Source of the DNA: Candidatus Ribeiella danica
GTDB lineage: Bacteria; Chloroflexota; Chloroflexia; Chloroflexales; Roseiflexaceae
Reading direction: 5' to 3'
NCBI GenBank assembly: GCA_016717335.1
Contig: JADKFS010000015.1
Coordinates: forward strand, 1 to 49,047
DNA length: 49,047 nucleotides
How positions within the stretch are numbered: the stretch's first letter is position 1; every line of letters starts with the position of its first letter. Position numbers and translations under genes: made by a program. Shown in pieces: positions 1-8,602 of the stretch. A model generated the notes under the pieces. That model saw nothing but the letters and a program-made list of their open reading frames with translations, was not told the DNA's origin and ran no database searches.

Positions 1-490
1 CCTGCGCCTGCAGGCTCCCGCTGACGATAATATTCGCGGTGGTGAACAGAGTCGCCATGCCGCCCACCAGGGTGCCGAAGGCCAGCGGCATCAGCACCCG
101 CGACTCGCGCACCCGCGACTGGCGGCTGACGCTCACCGCCGCGGGGGAGCAACACGGCGCCGGCGGTGATGTTATTCATGACCAGCGAGAGCAGCGCGCC
201 CGCGCTCATGAACACGCCGATCATGCGCGTCTCGCGCGTCCCGCTCAGGTGGGCTAGCCGGTCGGCCAGCCACTGGACCACACCGGTCTGCTCCAGCGTG
301 GCAGTGATCACAAACAGCCCGACAATCGTGAGGACGGCCGAGCGGCTGAAGCCGGCCACCGCCTGCTCGGGGGTCAGATGCCGCCGATGCCCAGAGCGAG
401 CAAGACCATCAGGGCCACCAGGTCGGGGCGCAGCCGATTGCTGAGGATCAACCCGAGCGCCAGGCTGGTGGATGATCAGGAGTTCAACCT
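1..490 (-). CDS. SLC13/DASS-type anion permease, partial and frameshifted
   Basis: Read on the minus strand, three frame segments join into the N-terminal part of a divalent-anion:sodium symporter (SLC13/DASS, ArsB/CitT superfamily). They are a segment with RLRPDLVALMVLLALGIGG, a segment with TPEQAVAGFS then FMSAGALLSLVMNNITAG, and a segment with RVLMPLAFGTLVGGMATLFT. The MNN(x)A loop and the MPLAFGxLxGG motif are family hallmarks and lie in the first transport half. Frame changes are needed near 372 and near 145, the latter at a run of Gs. The gene runs off the left edge, so its C-terminal half is not seen. The start is unclear because the first codons are also disturbed near 477. Substrate cannot be told (sulfate, phosphate or dicarboxylate), but a PHO-box-like array lies just upstream. 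Confidence 0.7.
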
Positions 491-607
491 CGCGAGGTGA
501 CAGTGTGGTGCAACATGTGGCTGCTGCGTCGCTTCTGCGTATTGCCGCCGCGGCGCCCAGCCGCCCGCGATCGTAGCGATAAGCTCGCTCTCAGCGTAGC
601 AGCATTG

Positions 608-651
608 TTTTAACGGAACGTGAACACGATCCGAACGCGAGTTTAACGTCG
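608..651 (-). promoter_or_regulatory. Four-unit 11-bp direct repeat resembling a PHO box
   Basis: On the minus strand, starting at 647, heptamers recur every 11 bp: GTTAAAC, GTTCGGA, GTTCACG, GTTAAAA. On the plus strand the unit starts are 608, 619, 630 and 641. Tandem GTTCAC-type units with 11-bp period are how PhoP/PhoB-class OmpR regulators bind. The array lies in the 300-bp space (491-789) between the kinase stop and the permease, about 120 bp upstream of the permease. It therefore probably controls the permease. Nothing else was seen in that space. Confidence 0.55.
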
Positions 652-789
652 GCGCCAATGTGAAGTGCCATTGTGGGGTATAGTCCGAGCGGATGTGCGG
701 GGCAGCGATACACTGACGCCGTTGCAAGCGTTTCCATGCGTTCGGCAAAGCGGCCCGCGCTCGGAGCGAGTCGCCCACAGACGCCACGA

Positions 790-2596
790 TTATCGGCCGA
801 GGGACAATGTATCGACGTCGCGCGCTCCAGCGCGGGGCAGGATGAAGCTGACAGTCGTGCCCATACCAACCTGACTTTCAGCCTCGATCCGGCCGCCATG
901 GTGCTCGACCAGGTGTTTGGCGATCGCCAGCCCAAGCCCGGTGCCGCCGCCGCTGCGGGCGCGGTCGGCCTTGTAGAAGCGCTCGAAAATATGCGGGAGA
1001 TCTTCCGGCGCAATTCCAGCGCCGGTGTCGTGCACCCAGACGCGCACACCATCGGCCTGCGCCTCAGCGCCGAGCGTGACCCGACCACCGCGTGGCGTAA
1101 ACGCCAGGGCGTTCTGCAAGAGGTTCAGCAGCACCTGCTCAATCCTTGCCGTGTCGACATTCACAGGCATCAGACGATCTGGAAGCGCCAGAGCGAGCGC
1201 GATGCCGCGTTGCTCGGCCTGTGCCGCCATGCGCGCCGCGACACCTCGCAGCAGCGCCCGCAGGTCGGCCGGCGCCAGCGCGAGCTCGAGCTGCCCCGAC
1301 TCGATCCGCGTCAGCTCCAGAAACTCGCCGACCAGCCGATTGAGCCCCTGAACTTCGGCGTCCATCCGGCGGAGAAAATCCTCGGCGGCCACCCGGTCGT
1401 CCAACGCGCCATCCTGCAGCGTCTCGATCATCGCTTGGAGCGATGCCAGCGGCGTGCGCAGGTCGTGCGAGATATTGGCCAGGAACATGCGCCGGGATTG
1501 CTCAGCCCGGCGCAGCTCGGTCAGATCCTGCAATACCACCAGTGTCTGCTCCGCTTCGGCCGCCGGGACGCGCGTGACCACCGCGCGTAGCGAATGCTGA
1601 TTGGTCGGGACAATGACCTCCCTCGACGACGACGGCTTGATTCTCCTTTTGGCTGCGGTGAACCAGCTGCACGGCCGGCAAGATCGCCGAACCAATCGGC
1701 ACGCTCGCCAGCGCGATCGGCATTGCGTCGCCTGGGAGCGCGAGCAGCTGCGCGGCGGCATGGTTCGCCAGCGTCACCGCACTGTCGCGCCCGAGCAGCA
1801 GAATCCCATCGGCCATGGTCGCCAGGATCGTGGCCAGCCGCTGTCGCTCGTTCTCGACTACGGCGAGCAACTGGCGCAGGCGGCTGGCCATCAGGTTGAA
1901 GTCCTGCGCCAGCGCGGCGACCTCCTCGTCGGGTGGGATGCGCGCCTGAACATCGAGATCGCCGCCGGCCAGACGCGCGGCCATGCCGCGCAGTTCGAGC
2001 AGTGGCTGGGTAGTGCGCCGGGCAATCAGCACCGCCAGTGCCAGCGCAATCAGCGCGGCGAGCAGCGCGGCCAGCAGCACGGCCACCGCCAGGCGCGCCT
2101 GCGCCTGCGCGATGGTAGTGAGCGGCACGCCTACGCGGGCCACCCCGTTGGGCGTGCCAGGTGGGCCGGTGGGCATGGCGACGTAGAGCATATCGTCGCC
2201 GGTTGCCACGCTGATGCGTTCATTGGCGCCCTGGCCAAGCGCCAGCGCGTCGCGCACCTCGGGCCGGTCAATCAAGTTGCCATTCGCGGCCGGCGACTGG
2301 AACGAGTCGGCCAGCACCGTTCCATCTGCCGAAATCAAGGTCACACGCGCCTTCAGCTTGGCGTGCAGGTTCTGCACCGTCGTGGCCAGGGCATCGGCTG
2401 CTTCGGCCGGGGTCTGCGCGCTGGCGATCGTCGCCACCAGCCGGGCCTGGCCAGCTAGGCCAGCCTCAAGTGTGCGCACATACGTCGTCCGGAGCAGCTG
2501 GAAGAGCACCAGCGCCAGCACTGTGAGCGTACCGACGATCAGCACCACATAGGCGCTCGCGATCGACCAGCGCATCGAGCGCGGCCGGTGAGACAT
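790..2596 (-). CDS. Sensor histidine kinase, PhoR-like (one frameshift)
   Basis: Membrane sensor kinase. It begins MSHRPRSMRW, followed by a transmembrane helix (about residues 8-32), a periplasmic sensor of about 140 residues, a second membrane helix, a HAMP linker (RGMAARLAGGDLDVQARIP) and a PAS-like segment. The catalytic core follows, with H-box FLANISHDLRTPL, an N-box, G1 DTGAGIAPEDLPHIFERF and G2 GGTGLGLAIAKHLVE. All residues needed for autophosphorylation are present. The reading frame shifts near 1621 inside the PAS-like region: VVVE continues as EVIVPTNQHSLRAVVTRVP in the next frame. The regulator gene ends 4 bp before this start, so the two are co-transcribed. Architecture and neighbouring operator suggest a PhoR-type kinase, but the signal is not proven. 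Confidence 0.85.
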
Positions 2597-2600
2597 AGCC

Positions 2601-3292
2601 TTACCCCATAAACTGGTAGCCGACCGTGCGGATCGTGCGCAGGCGCCGCGGCTGGCTGGGATCGTCCTCGATCTGCTCACGAATCCAGCGTACGTGAACG
2701 TCGACCGTGCGCGCGTCGCCGACAAATGGCTCGTCCCAGAGCTGAGTGAGCAGCTGCTCGCGCGTGAAGACCTGGTGCGGGTGCTCCATGAAGAAGCGCA
2801 GCAGCTCGAACGCGCGCGGCTTCAGCGCCAGCACGCGCTCGCCGCGCTGGGCCGTATAGGTTGTCGGGTCGAGCATCAGGTCTTTAGAGACAAGCGTGTG
2901 AGGAGTGACCGTTCCCGATGCTGCGCTGCCAAGAGTTGGTCGCCGCAGGGCCGCGGCCACGCGCGCCAGCAGCTCACGCATGCGGAACGGCTTGGCGATG
3001 TAGTCGTCGGCGCCTAGCTCAGCCCGACCACCGTATCGATCTCATCAGTGCGGGCGGTCAGCATCAGGATCGGCACGCTCGATACGTGGCGGATACGCCG
3101 GCAGACCTCGAAGCCATCGTAGCCGGGCAGCATCACGTCGAGCAGCACCAGATCGGGTTTGGTGGCCCCGAATTGCAGCACTGCCTCTGGCCCGCTCGCC
3201 GCGGTTTGCACCTCGTAGCCGGCTTTGCGCAGGTTGTAGGCCAGTGTCGCGCGCAGATGTTCTTCGTCTTCGACAATCAGGACTGTGGGCAT
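2601..3292 (-). CDS. OmpR/PhoP-family response regulator (one frameshift)
   Basis: The receiver domain begins MPTVLIVEDEEHLRATL, has the phosphoacceptor aspartate in LVLLDVMLPGYDGF, and then the conserved threonine in ILMLTAR. A C-terminal winged-helix DNA-binding domain follows, with KPRAFELLRFFMEHPHQVF, RTVDVHVRWIREQIE and RTVGYQFMG. The frame changes near 3016, just where GADDYIAKPF would be expected. The ATG at 3292 is chosen because the receiver starts immediately after it; upstream in-frame codons have no family similarity. It is the first gene of a two-gene operon with the kinase. The 11-bp repeat array at 608-651 fits the tandem half-sites used by this class, so autogenous or neighbouring targets are likely. 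Confidence 0.87.
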
Positions 3293-3448
3293 CGCTCTGC
3301 CTCGTATCGCCGTTCTCTCGGCCATGAGGAGCATTAGATCTGCGGGCATCATAGCATAGACGCAGCCTCGCACCTGCTGAATGTGACTGCTGCTTTGGTC
3401 TGCCGCGCTACAGGAAGAGTCACAGGTGGCTGTGTTCCCGCTCCATCC

Positions 3449-3473
3449 AAAAAGCGCAGCCCCTCGCTGCGCT
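3449..3473 (-). terminator. Rho-independent terminator of the sigma/anti-sigma operon
   Basis: On the minus strand, AGCGCAG, a 7-nt loop and CTGCGCT are followed by a run of five Ts. It lies about 50 bp downstream of the anti-sigma stop codon. Confidence 0.75.
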
Positions 3474-3524
3474 GGTGTGCGATAAAGATTGGGCAGATTT
3501 CGGATGTGAGTCGAGCGAGAATAG

Positions 3525-3788
3525 CTAGGGCAATGGCAGCTGCAGCCGGCGCATCAGGCGAGCTTCCACATCGGCCGGCAGCTCCACCGGCGTCTCGTCG
3601 AGCAGGTGGTAGAGCTTGATCGTCTTCGCCAGCGTATCAAAGACGACCTGGCAGTCAGGACAACTGGCCAGGTGCTGCTCCAGATCGCGGCACAGCTCGG
3701 TGGAGAGATCGCCGTCGACATAGTCATTCAGCTGTCCCAGCAGCTCCTGGCAGCGCGTGAGGTTGTCATGGACATGTGGCTCGGTCAT
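3525..3788 (-). CDS. Anti-sigma factor with zf-HC2 zinc-binding domain
   Basis: An 87-residue protein with the zinc-binding anti-sigma domain. The motif is LEQHLASCPDCQ (HxxxCxxC), preceded by the partner cysteine in STELCRDLEQ and by NDYVDGDLS, typical of the ZAS/zf-HC2 family. It has no membrane helix, so it is a short soluble anti-sigma or the remaining cytosolic domain. The start codon overlaps the stop of the upstream ECF sigma gene by 4 bp (ATGA). This indicates translational coupling and a cognate pair. It probably binds the sigma factor and releases it in response to a redox or envelope signal. Confidence 0.9.
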   Translation of the reverse strand: MTEPHVHDNLTRCQELLGQLNDYVDGDLSTELCRDLEQHLASCPDCQVVFDTLAKTIKLYHLLDETPVELPADVEARLMRRLQLPLP

Positions 3789-4402
3789 GATCGCTCTCCT
3801 TCCGCCGTGAGGTAGCCAGCCAGGAGCTCGCGCAGCCGCAGCCGGGCGCGGTGCAGCCGCACCTTGACCGCGCTCTCGCCAAGGCCAAGCGCGGTGGCGA
3901 CTTCTTCGGTGCTCTGCCCCTCAAGCTCGCGCAGCACAAACACCACCCGCAGGCTTTCCGGCAGCGCGGCCAGCGCGCGTTCAAGCTGCCCGTGCAGCTC
4001 ATGGTCGAGCGCCTGGCCGGCCGGGTCGATCGGCCAGGCCTGCCGGTTCTGTGGCAGCTCGGCCGGCTGGATCGTGTCGTCCAGCTGCTCGATCGCCACG
4101 CCCCCGGCGCGCGCGTGGCGTAGCTGCATCAGCGCCTCGTTGGCGGCGATCCGGTAGAGCCAGGTACCCAGGCCGCTGCGTCCCTCAAACGTCGCGAACT
4201 TCTCGCAAGCCTTGGTAAAGGTCAGCTGGAGCACGCCTTCGGCCTCGTCCGGGTCGCCGAGCATGCGCAGGGCCTTGGCGTACACCAGCGGCGCGAAGCG
4301 CTTGACCATGCAGGTGCAGGCGTCCGGCTCGCCGGCGCGCAGGCCGGCCAGCAGCTCGGCTTCGTCGGCGTACACGCTTAAGTCGATATGTGGTCCCGGC
4401 AT
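3785..4402 (-). CDS. ECF RNA polymerase sigma factor
   Basis: An extracytoplasmic-function sigma-70 factor of about 205 residues. Region 2 is visible as FAPLVYAKALRMLGDPDEAEGVLQLTFTKACEKF and GLGTWLYRIAANEAL. Region 4 is visible as LPESLRVVFVLRELEGQSTEEVATALGLGESAVKVRLHRARLRLRELL. The ATG at 4402 is preferred because GGAG stands 5-8 bases upstream. A longer in-frame reading from 4507 adds only Arg/Cys-rich sequence without similarity. It is co-transcribed and translationally coupled with the zf-HC2 anti-sigma factor. The targets are not identifiable from the window. Confidence 0.92.
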   Translation of the reverse strand: MPGPHIDLSVYADEAELLAGLRAGEPDACTCMVKRFAPLVYAKALRMLGDPDEAEGVLQLTFTKACEKFATFEGRSGLGTWLYRIAANEALMQLRHARAGGVAIEQLDDTIQPAELPQNRQAWPIDPAGQALDHELHGQLERALAALPESLRVVFVLRELEGQSTEEVATALGLGESAVKVRLHRARLRLRELLAGYLTAEGERS

Positions 4403-4452
4403 GCCGCGCTCCTTCTGACTGACGCCTGTCCATACACTCGGCGGTTCGCCGT

Positions 4453-4482
4453 ATTGTACGCATGATCGCAGGCGGTGTCGAA
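4453..4482 (-). promoter_or_regulatory. Candidate sigma-A-type promoter for the ECF operon
   Basis: The minus strand reads TTCGAC, 18 bp, TACAAT. This places a transcription start about 45 bp upstream of the sigma ATG. It is only a two-box match. A 6-bp dyad GGCGCA-TAG-TGCGCC at 4569-4583, upstream of DUF302 on the other strand, may be a separate operator. Confidence 0.35.
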
Positions 4483-4655
4483 CCGGGCGGCATTGGCAAG
4501 GGCTCATCGTCTGGAGAACGGTTCTACCAATCTGATGCGCCGCCTGCCACTTTCGTTACACCCACACCGGCGCATAGTGCGCCGTGCGCCGATGTAACCA
4601 TGTGATGCCCAGCCGCATCATATCGCAGGAATGAGTCTTACAAGGAGAATGAGGT

Positions 4656-5081
4656 ATGGAACAGCATCAGTATGGCTTTACGATCCGGACAAACCTGAGC
4701 TACGCCGCGGCTGTTGAGGCGGTCACCGCCGCGCTCAAGACCGAGGGATTCGGCATTCTGACGACGATCGATGTCCAGGCAACGTTGAAGCAGAAGATTG
4801 GCGCCGATATGCCGCCGTATGTCATCCTGGGTGCCTGCAACCCGCCGCTGGCACACCGCGCGCTGGCGGCCGAACCCGAAATTGGCTTACTGCTGCCCTG
4901 CAATGTGATCGTCTATGCCAGCTCGCACGGAGCAACCACCATTTCAGCGATCGACCCTGAGGCGCAGTTCGCGCTGGTCCAGCGCGCCGATCTGGCCGAG
5001 CTAGCGCGCGAGGTCAGCGCGCGGCTCCAGCGCGCGCTGAGCCAGATACCCGGTGAAGAACCTTCATCGCACCCGATATAA
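4656..5081 (+). CDS. DUF302 domain protein
   Basis: A 141-residue soluble protein beginning MEQHQYGFTIRTNLSYAAAV. It carries the DUF302 signature: a helix with AVTAALKTEGFGILTTIDVQATLKQK, then YVILGACNPPLAHRAL, then EPEIGLLLPCNVIVY. The ILGACNP and LLPCNV cysteines are conserved in the family. DUF302 proteins are often found beside sulfur, heavy-metal and redox genes, and no reaction is established. AAGGAG stands just upstream of the ATG. An FmdB-like zinc ribbon follows 16 bp later and the two share a terminator at 5340-5376, so they form one transcript. Confidence 0.9.
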   Translation: MEQHQYGFTIRTNLSYAAAVEAVTAALKTEGFGILTTIDVQATLKQKIGADMPPYVILGACNPPLAHRALAAEPEIGLLLPCNVIVYASSHGATTISAIDPEAQFALVQRADLAELAREVSARLQRALSQIPGEEPSSHPI

Positions 5082-5097
5082 GTGAGGACATGCGACC

Positions 5098-5289
5098 ATG
5101 CCACTCTATGAATATGTCTGCCAGAGCTGCGGCGAGCGCTTTGAGAAGCTCATCCGCAGCATCATCGCCCCGCCTGAGATCGTCTGCCCGAGCTGCGCCA
5201 GCGTGGCGGTCAAACGCGCGCTCTCGACCTTCGCGACCAGGGGTGGCGACGCCGATCGCGCGGCGCCAGCCTGCGGCCCGGTTGGCTGA
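5098..5289 (+). CDS. FmdB-type zinc ribbon protein
   Basis: A 63-residue protein starting MPLYEYVCQSCGERFEKLIR. It has two CxxC knuckles, CQSC and CPSC, the hallmark of the FmdB/CxxC_CXXC_SSSS regulatory zinc ribbon. The C-terminal third is low-complexity. It starts 16 bp after the DUF302 stop. The family is small and widespread, proposed to regulate or to bind metal, and no specific role is known here. Confidence 0.88.
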   Translation: MPLYEYVCQSCGERFEKLIRSIIAPPEIVCPSCASVAVKRALSTFATRGGDADRAAPACGPVG

Positions 5290-5339
5290 GGCTTCACCCC
5301 GCGCGGCCGTGTGTCGCGTTAATTCAGACAGATCGATAA

Positions 5340-5376
5340 GCGGCGTGTACCCGGGGAGGTGGTACACGCCGCTTTT
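5340..5376 (+). terminator. Strong intrinsic terminator
   Basis: Perfect 12-bp arms, GCGGCGTGTACC at 5340-5351 and its complement at 5361-5372, surround a 9-nt loop and are followed by TTTT. It terminates the DUF302-FmdB transcript and faces the convergent rhodanese gene. Confidence 0.85.
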
Positions 5377-5423
5377 GTTCGAGCGTACGCGCGACACGAT
5401 GAGCAACCGTGCCGACTCGGTTG

Positions 5424-5837
5424 TCAGCGCCGCGCGATCGGGTAGTCTGCCTGCGCCCAGGCGATCATGCCACCCTGGATGTTGCGCAGCTGAGTGAACC
5501 CGTGGCGCGCCAGCAGATCACAGGCGGTGGTGCTACGGTTGCCAGAGTGGCAGATGCAGGCAATTGGCCGATCGGTCGGCAGCTCACTCAGCCGGCGCTC
5601 AAGTTCAGGCAGCGGGATGAGGGTCGACCCGGCGACATGCCCATCGTTCGCATACTCCTCGGGCGAGAGCACGTCGAGCAACAGCAGCGTCTCCTTGCGA
5701 TCGAGCTGGGTCTTCAGGTCTGCCACGCTGATCTTGACCACCGCTGCAGATGCCGACCCGGCCGCTGCTGGTGCAGGGGCTGGCTGGGCGCCACACGCCG
5801 CAAGCAGGAACAGGCCGGCAAGGACGAGCCACTTCAT
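5424..5837 (-). CDS. Rhodanese-domain lipoprotein
   Basis: A sulfurtransferase-type domain anchored outside the membrane. The ATG at 5837 gives a bacterial lipoprotein signal, MKWLVLAGLFLLAACGAQ with lipobox LAAC, followed by a Pro/Ala linker. A single rhodanese domain follows: LLLLDVLSPEEYANDGHVAG, then the catalytic loop ICHSGNRST with the sulfur-accepting cysteine, then NIQGGMIAWAQ. A longer in-frame reading from 5900 would destroy the signal peptide. The rhodanese at 19771 is a related cytosolic form. Its probable role is extracytoplasmic persulfide or thiosulfate handling. Confidence 0.9.
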   Translation of the reverse strand: MKWLVLAGLFLLAACGAQPAPAPAAAGSASAAVVKISVADLKTQLDRKETLLLLDVLSPEEYANDGHVAGSTLIPLPELERRLSELPTDRPIACICHSGNRSTTACDLLARHGFTQLRNIQGGMIAWAQADYPIARR

Positions 5838-5974
5838 TCTCCGTATCACATACACAATACGTTTCCTCCCTGATATTCGGCACTCGATTGGCGCAAACAC
5901 AGCCCGCCTTCCTGCCGCGCCAGCTTACCTCTATGATGCGCCAAATAGGTTCAACGTTACATGCTGCCAGCCGA

Positions 5975-6382
5975 TTATGGAGCCGCGCGAGCCACAAGCC
6001 AATCGCGCACCGCCGTGACCGAAAAGTCCGGCACGGTCGGCTCGATGTCTTTCAGCGGTGTTGCGACCGGCAGATCGGCCGGGATGTGGAATTGCGCGTA
6101 GAACTGCTCCTTCGGCACACGGTAGGCGTTGATGACCGCCTCGATCGTCATCCAGCCCTTGATCTCGGCCGGGTCGGCGCCGGTGATCTGCACCTGCTCG
6201 CCGCTGGCGGTCAGCTTGCCAGATGTCGACCACACGCCAGCCAGCTTGGCGCTCTCGATCGCTCCCAGAAAGAGGATGAGGATCAGCGCCGCGTAAACCG
6301 CCAGGTTCACGCGGACTGAGCGCCAGCGCGACGGCCGGGTCGGCGCGCCGCCGCGCTTCTGGATCGTTGCGAGATTTTTCAT
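5975..6382 (-). CDS. Membrane-anchored protein with GWMT-type helical domain
   Basis: A 135-residue protein with a basic N-terminus (KRGGAPTRPSRWR), one membrane helix at about residues 27-47 (VNLAVYAALILILFLGAIES) and an exported domain. That domain contains ADPAEIKGWMTIEAVINAY, VPKEQFYAQFHIPADLP, LKDI and a closing VRDWLV. The same order (I-GWMT, a YGVP-type turn, an IP turn, a final helix) occurs in the protein at 17009-17426. The ATG shares its A with the stop TGA of the upstream polyferredoxin gene. The two are therefore translationally coupled and probably form one membrane complex. I know no named function. Confidence 0.75.
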   Translation of the reverse strand: MKNLATIQKRGGAPTRPSRWRSVRVNLAVYAALILILFLGAIESAKLAGVWSTSGKLTASGEQVQITGADPAEIKGWMTIEAVINAYRVPKEQFYAQFHIPADLPVATPLKDIEPTVPDFSVTAVRDWLVARAAP

Positions 6383-7321
6383 CAGAACGCTTCTTTCTCT
6401 GGGGCCGGTCGCTGGGGAGCGAGCCCTGGAATCGTCAGTCGAAGGTCAAGCGCGCCGTGCTTTGGGCAGGTGTCGACGCAGCGCAGGCACATGATGCAGC
6501 TCGCGTCGGTGATCGTAGTGCGCGTGTCGATTGGGATGCCAACCGGGCAGGCGGTGTTGCACAGCGCGCAGCCGGCGCAGGCCTGTCCGGCGCGCTCGAT
6601 CCGTAGCGGGCTCAGCTTGCTGGCCAGCCCGATCGCCGCCCCCAGCGGGCAGGCGTAGCGGCACCACGGCCGCTCGACAAACAGCGCTGCCACGAGCACG
6701 ATGACCAGCACACTCGCGCCGCCGGTCAGCTCCAGCTCGCCGATCGTCAGCAGCGCCGCCCAGGGATCATAGTCGCGAAAGACCATTGTGCCGTAGGCTG
6801 CCGCCCCGAGCACCGCCCAGGCCAGCACGAGGTATTTGCCGTAGCGCAGCCAGCCATCGACCCGCGCCAGCAGCGTCGGCGCGCCGCGCTGGTCAAAGCG
6901 GCGTGTGGGTGTGGCGCCGGCCCAGGTCTTCAGGGCGCGCACGCTGCGGCCGAGTGAGGGGATGCGTTTCTGCGCCCATGCGCTCCCGGCATACAGCCAC
7001 TCCTGGATCGCGCCGAGCCGCGTGCCACCACCGTGAGCAGCAGCACGCTGGCCAGGATGACCAGATTCGAGAGGTGGGTGTGGCTCACAATCTGCCACCG
7101 CTGCTCACAAACGTGTACAGCGCCTCGAACCCACCAAACGGGCAGTAGGCCTCCGCCGAGGTAGTGATCACGCCGCCCTCCTCGCCAACCAGCAGGTGCA
7201 GCGCGACTGTGGCGAGGATAAACAGCGTAAATCCGGCCTGCGTCACCAGGCGCAGCGTCTGAATGTTCCATAGGCGGCCTAGCCGGGCGCGCCACGGCGC
7301 GGCAGGTGTCTTGACGTTCAT
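6382..7321 (-). CDS. Membrane polyferredoxin, NapH/CcoG-like (frameshifted)
   Basis: A multi-helix membrane protein that begins MNVKTPAAPWRARLGRLWN. A helix with the periplasmic motif AYCPFGGFEALYTF follows, then further helices and the motif RPWCRYACPLGA. It ends with two 4Fe-4S clusters, CAGCALCNTACPVG and CIMCLRCVDTCPKHGAL. This is the NapH/MauN/CcoG (YccM) layout of quinone-linked electron carriers. The frame changes near 7090 and near 7020, with family sequence continuing on both sides (TFVSSGG, HLSNLVILASVLLLTVV, RLGAIQEWLYAGSAWAQKR). It is followed by the coupled membrane-anchored protein at 5975 and preceded by a tandem-repeat promoter. It probably passes electrons from quinol to a periplasmic acceptor. 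Confidence 0.82.
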
Positions 7322-7413
7322 AGTTCGCTCCGATCATGCATGCGCGCTCGCCGGCAGAGCTAGAAGTCCAGCGCTGGCCGAGCGTGCGCAGATCCGATTG
7401 ATTGTCTGGGCTG

Positions 7414-7472
7414 AGCGTACCAAACGACGATGGAGAACTGATGGAGCGAGTGCGGAGATCTCATGGAAACTC
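7414..7472 (-). promoter_or_regulatory. Tandem CTCCATC operator and -10 box before the polyferredoxin operon
   Basis: The plus strand shows GATGGAG-like units at 7429, 7440, 7451 (degenerate) and 7462, each 11 bp apart. Read on the minus strand this is CTCCATC-N4-CTCCATC, then 9 bp, then TACGCT as -10. The same spacing precedes the genes at 7623 and 18105. It is a likely OmpR-type regulator site replacing a -35 box. Confidence 0.55.
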
Positions 7473-7538
7473 GCCTGCTGTGAGCACCTGGCGCCTCGGC
7501 CAGCACTGGCGCGGATGTCCACAGCCTCTGCCCTGATT

Positions 7539-7571
7539 CTCCATCGAATCTCCATCGTGGGCGCCTATACT
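7539..7571 (+). promoter_or_regulatory. Tandem CTCCATC operator and TATACT promoter for the DUF2892 gene
   Basis: CTCCATC occurs at 7539-7545 and 7550-7556, followed 9 bp later by TATACT at 7566-7571. The start codon of the next gene is at 7623. Together with 7414-7472 it fills the 300-bp divergent space. The layout matches class II activation by a tandem-binding response regulator. Confidence 0.6.
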
Positions 7572-7622
7572 CTGCGCAGACACGGCTTATCCGCTGCACT
7601 GATACTCTTATGGAGGACCGCA

Positions 7623-8515
7623 ATGCGCAACACAAGCACGCTCGACCGGATCATCCGGCTGTTGATCGGCCTCGCGCTGTTCCAGCTGGCCTTCTTCTGG
7701 CTCGCCGGCGGCTGGCAGCTCGCCGGCCTTATCGCTGGGGGCATCGCGCTGGCCACCGCGGCGCTGGGGGTCTGCCCGCTGTACCGCCTGGTTAGGGTGC
7801 GCACCGATCGCGCGGACGCCCGGCCGATCGGCCGGCTCGGCGCGCTGGTGAGCGCGCTGCTGGTCGTCGCGCTGTTGGTCGCGGGCAGCTACGCGAGCGA
7901 TTTCTTCACCCGCAAGCGCTTCGTCGAAGATTTCAACGTGATGAACACGCCCTACAAGCAGGCGCTGTTCTACACCGGGCAGAACGATCGCACGCAGGCG
8001 GTCGCTCACTACGACCAGCTGGTGGCGGCGTACGCCGACTTTCAGGCGAAATACACCAGCTACCACCCTACGCAATCAAAGGCGATGCGCAGTTCGATGG
8101 CGACCTGGCCGATGTCGCGCAGACAATCGCCGGCACGGGTGCGAATATCCACTCCGGCGACCTGGCGCTGGCGCACAAGCAGCTCGAGACGGTGCGGCCG
8201 GCGTTTCAGGAGCTCTTCAAGCGCAACGGCTTCTCGATGCTCTCGATCAGCCTGGTCGACTTTCACGACGCGATGGAGCTGATCCTCGACCCGGCCAACG
8301 CCAAGGATGCCCAGCAGGTGATCGCGATCTATCCGCAAGTGAGCGAGAAGCTGCGCGCGGTTGAGGCCGAAGCCAATGACGCCGAGATCCAGGCGATTCG
8401 CGCCAACCTGGACGGATTGCTGAGCCTGGCGCGGAGCGGCGCACTGGATGCGCTGCCGGCACAGGCCGGCACGCTCAAGAGCAGCTTTGTGAAGGTCTAC
8501 CTCGTGCGCGGCTAG
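7623..8515 (+). CDS. DUF2892 membrane protein with long helical domain (one frameshift)
   Basis: The N-terminal part MRNTSTLDRIIRLLIGLALFQ ... GVCPLYRL is a DUF2892 (YgaP-type) two-helix membrane module. A third helix (LVSALLVVALLVAGSYA) follows, then an exported, mostly helical domain of about 200 residues rich in Gln, Asp and Ala (FNVMNTPYKQALFYTGQ ... LKSSFVKVYLVRG). The frame changes near 8080, where SYHPTQSK continues as FDGDLADVAQTIAG. The start is fixed by GGAGG upstream of the ATG. It is divergent from the polyferredoxin operon and shares its operator type, so a joint redox role is likely. The soluble domain has no recognised fold. Confidence 0.78.
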
Positions 8516-8534
8516 CGCAGCGATCGCAGCACAC

Positions 8535-8571
8535 AACGAACGCCGCTCATGCGATTCGAGCGGCGTTCGTT
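8535..8571. terminator. Bidirectional hairpin between convergent genes
   Basis: AACGAACGCCGCT at 8535-8547 pairs perfectly with 8559-8571 around an 11-nt loop. Short T-rich and A-rich flanks on both sides suit the two convergent genes. Confidence 0.7.
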
Positions 8572-8602
8572 CTGCGTTTGCGGCGAATAGTCGAAATAGG
8601 GC

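Noticed and set aside
673..1590. Plus-strand open frame of about 300 codons across the kinase
   Set aside because: It is the antisense of a conserved histidine kinase and has no motif of its own; long shadow frames are common at this GC content.
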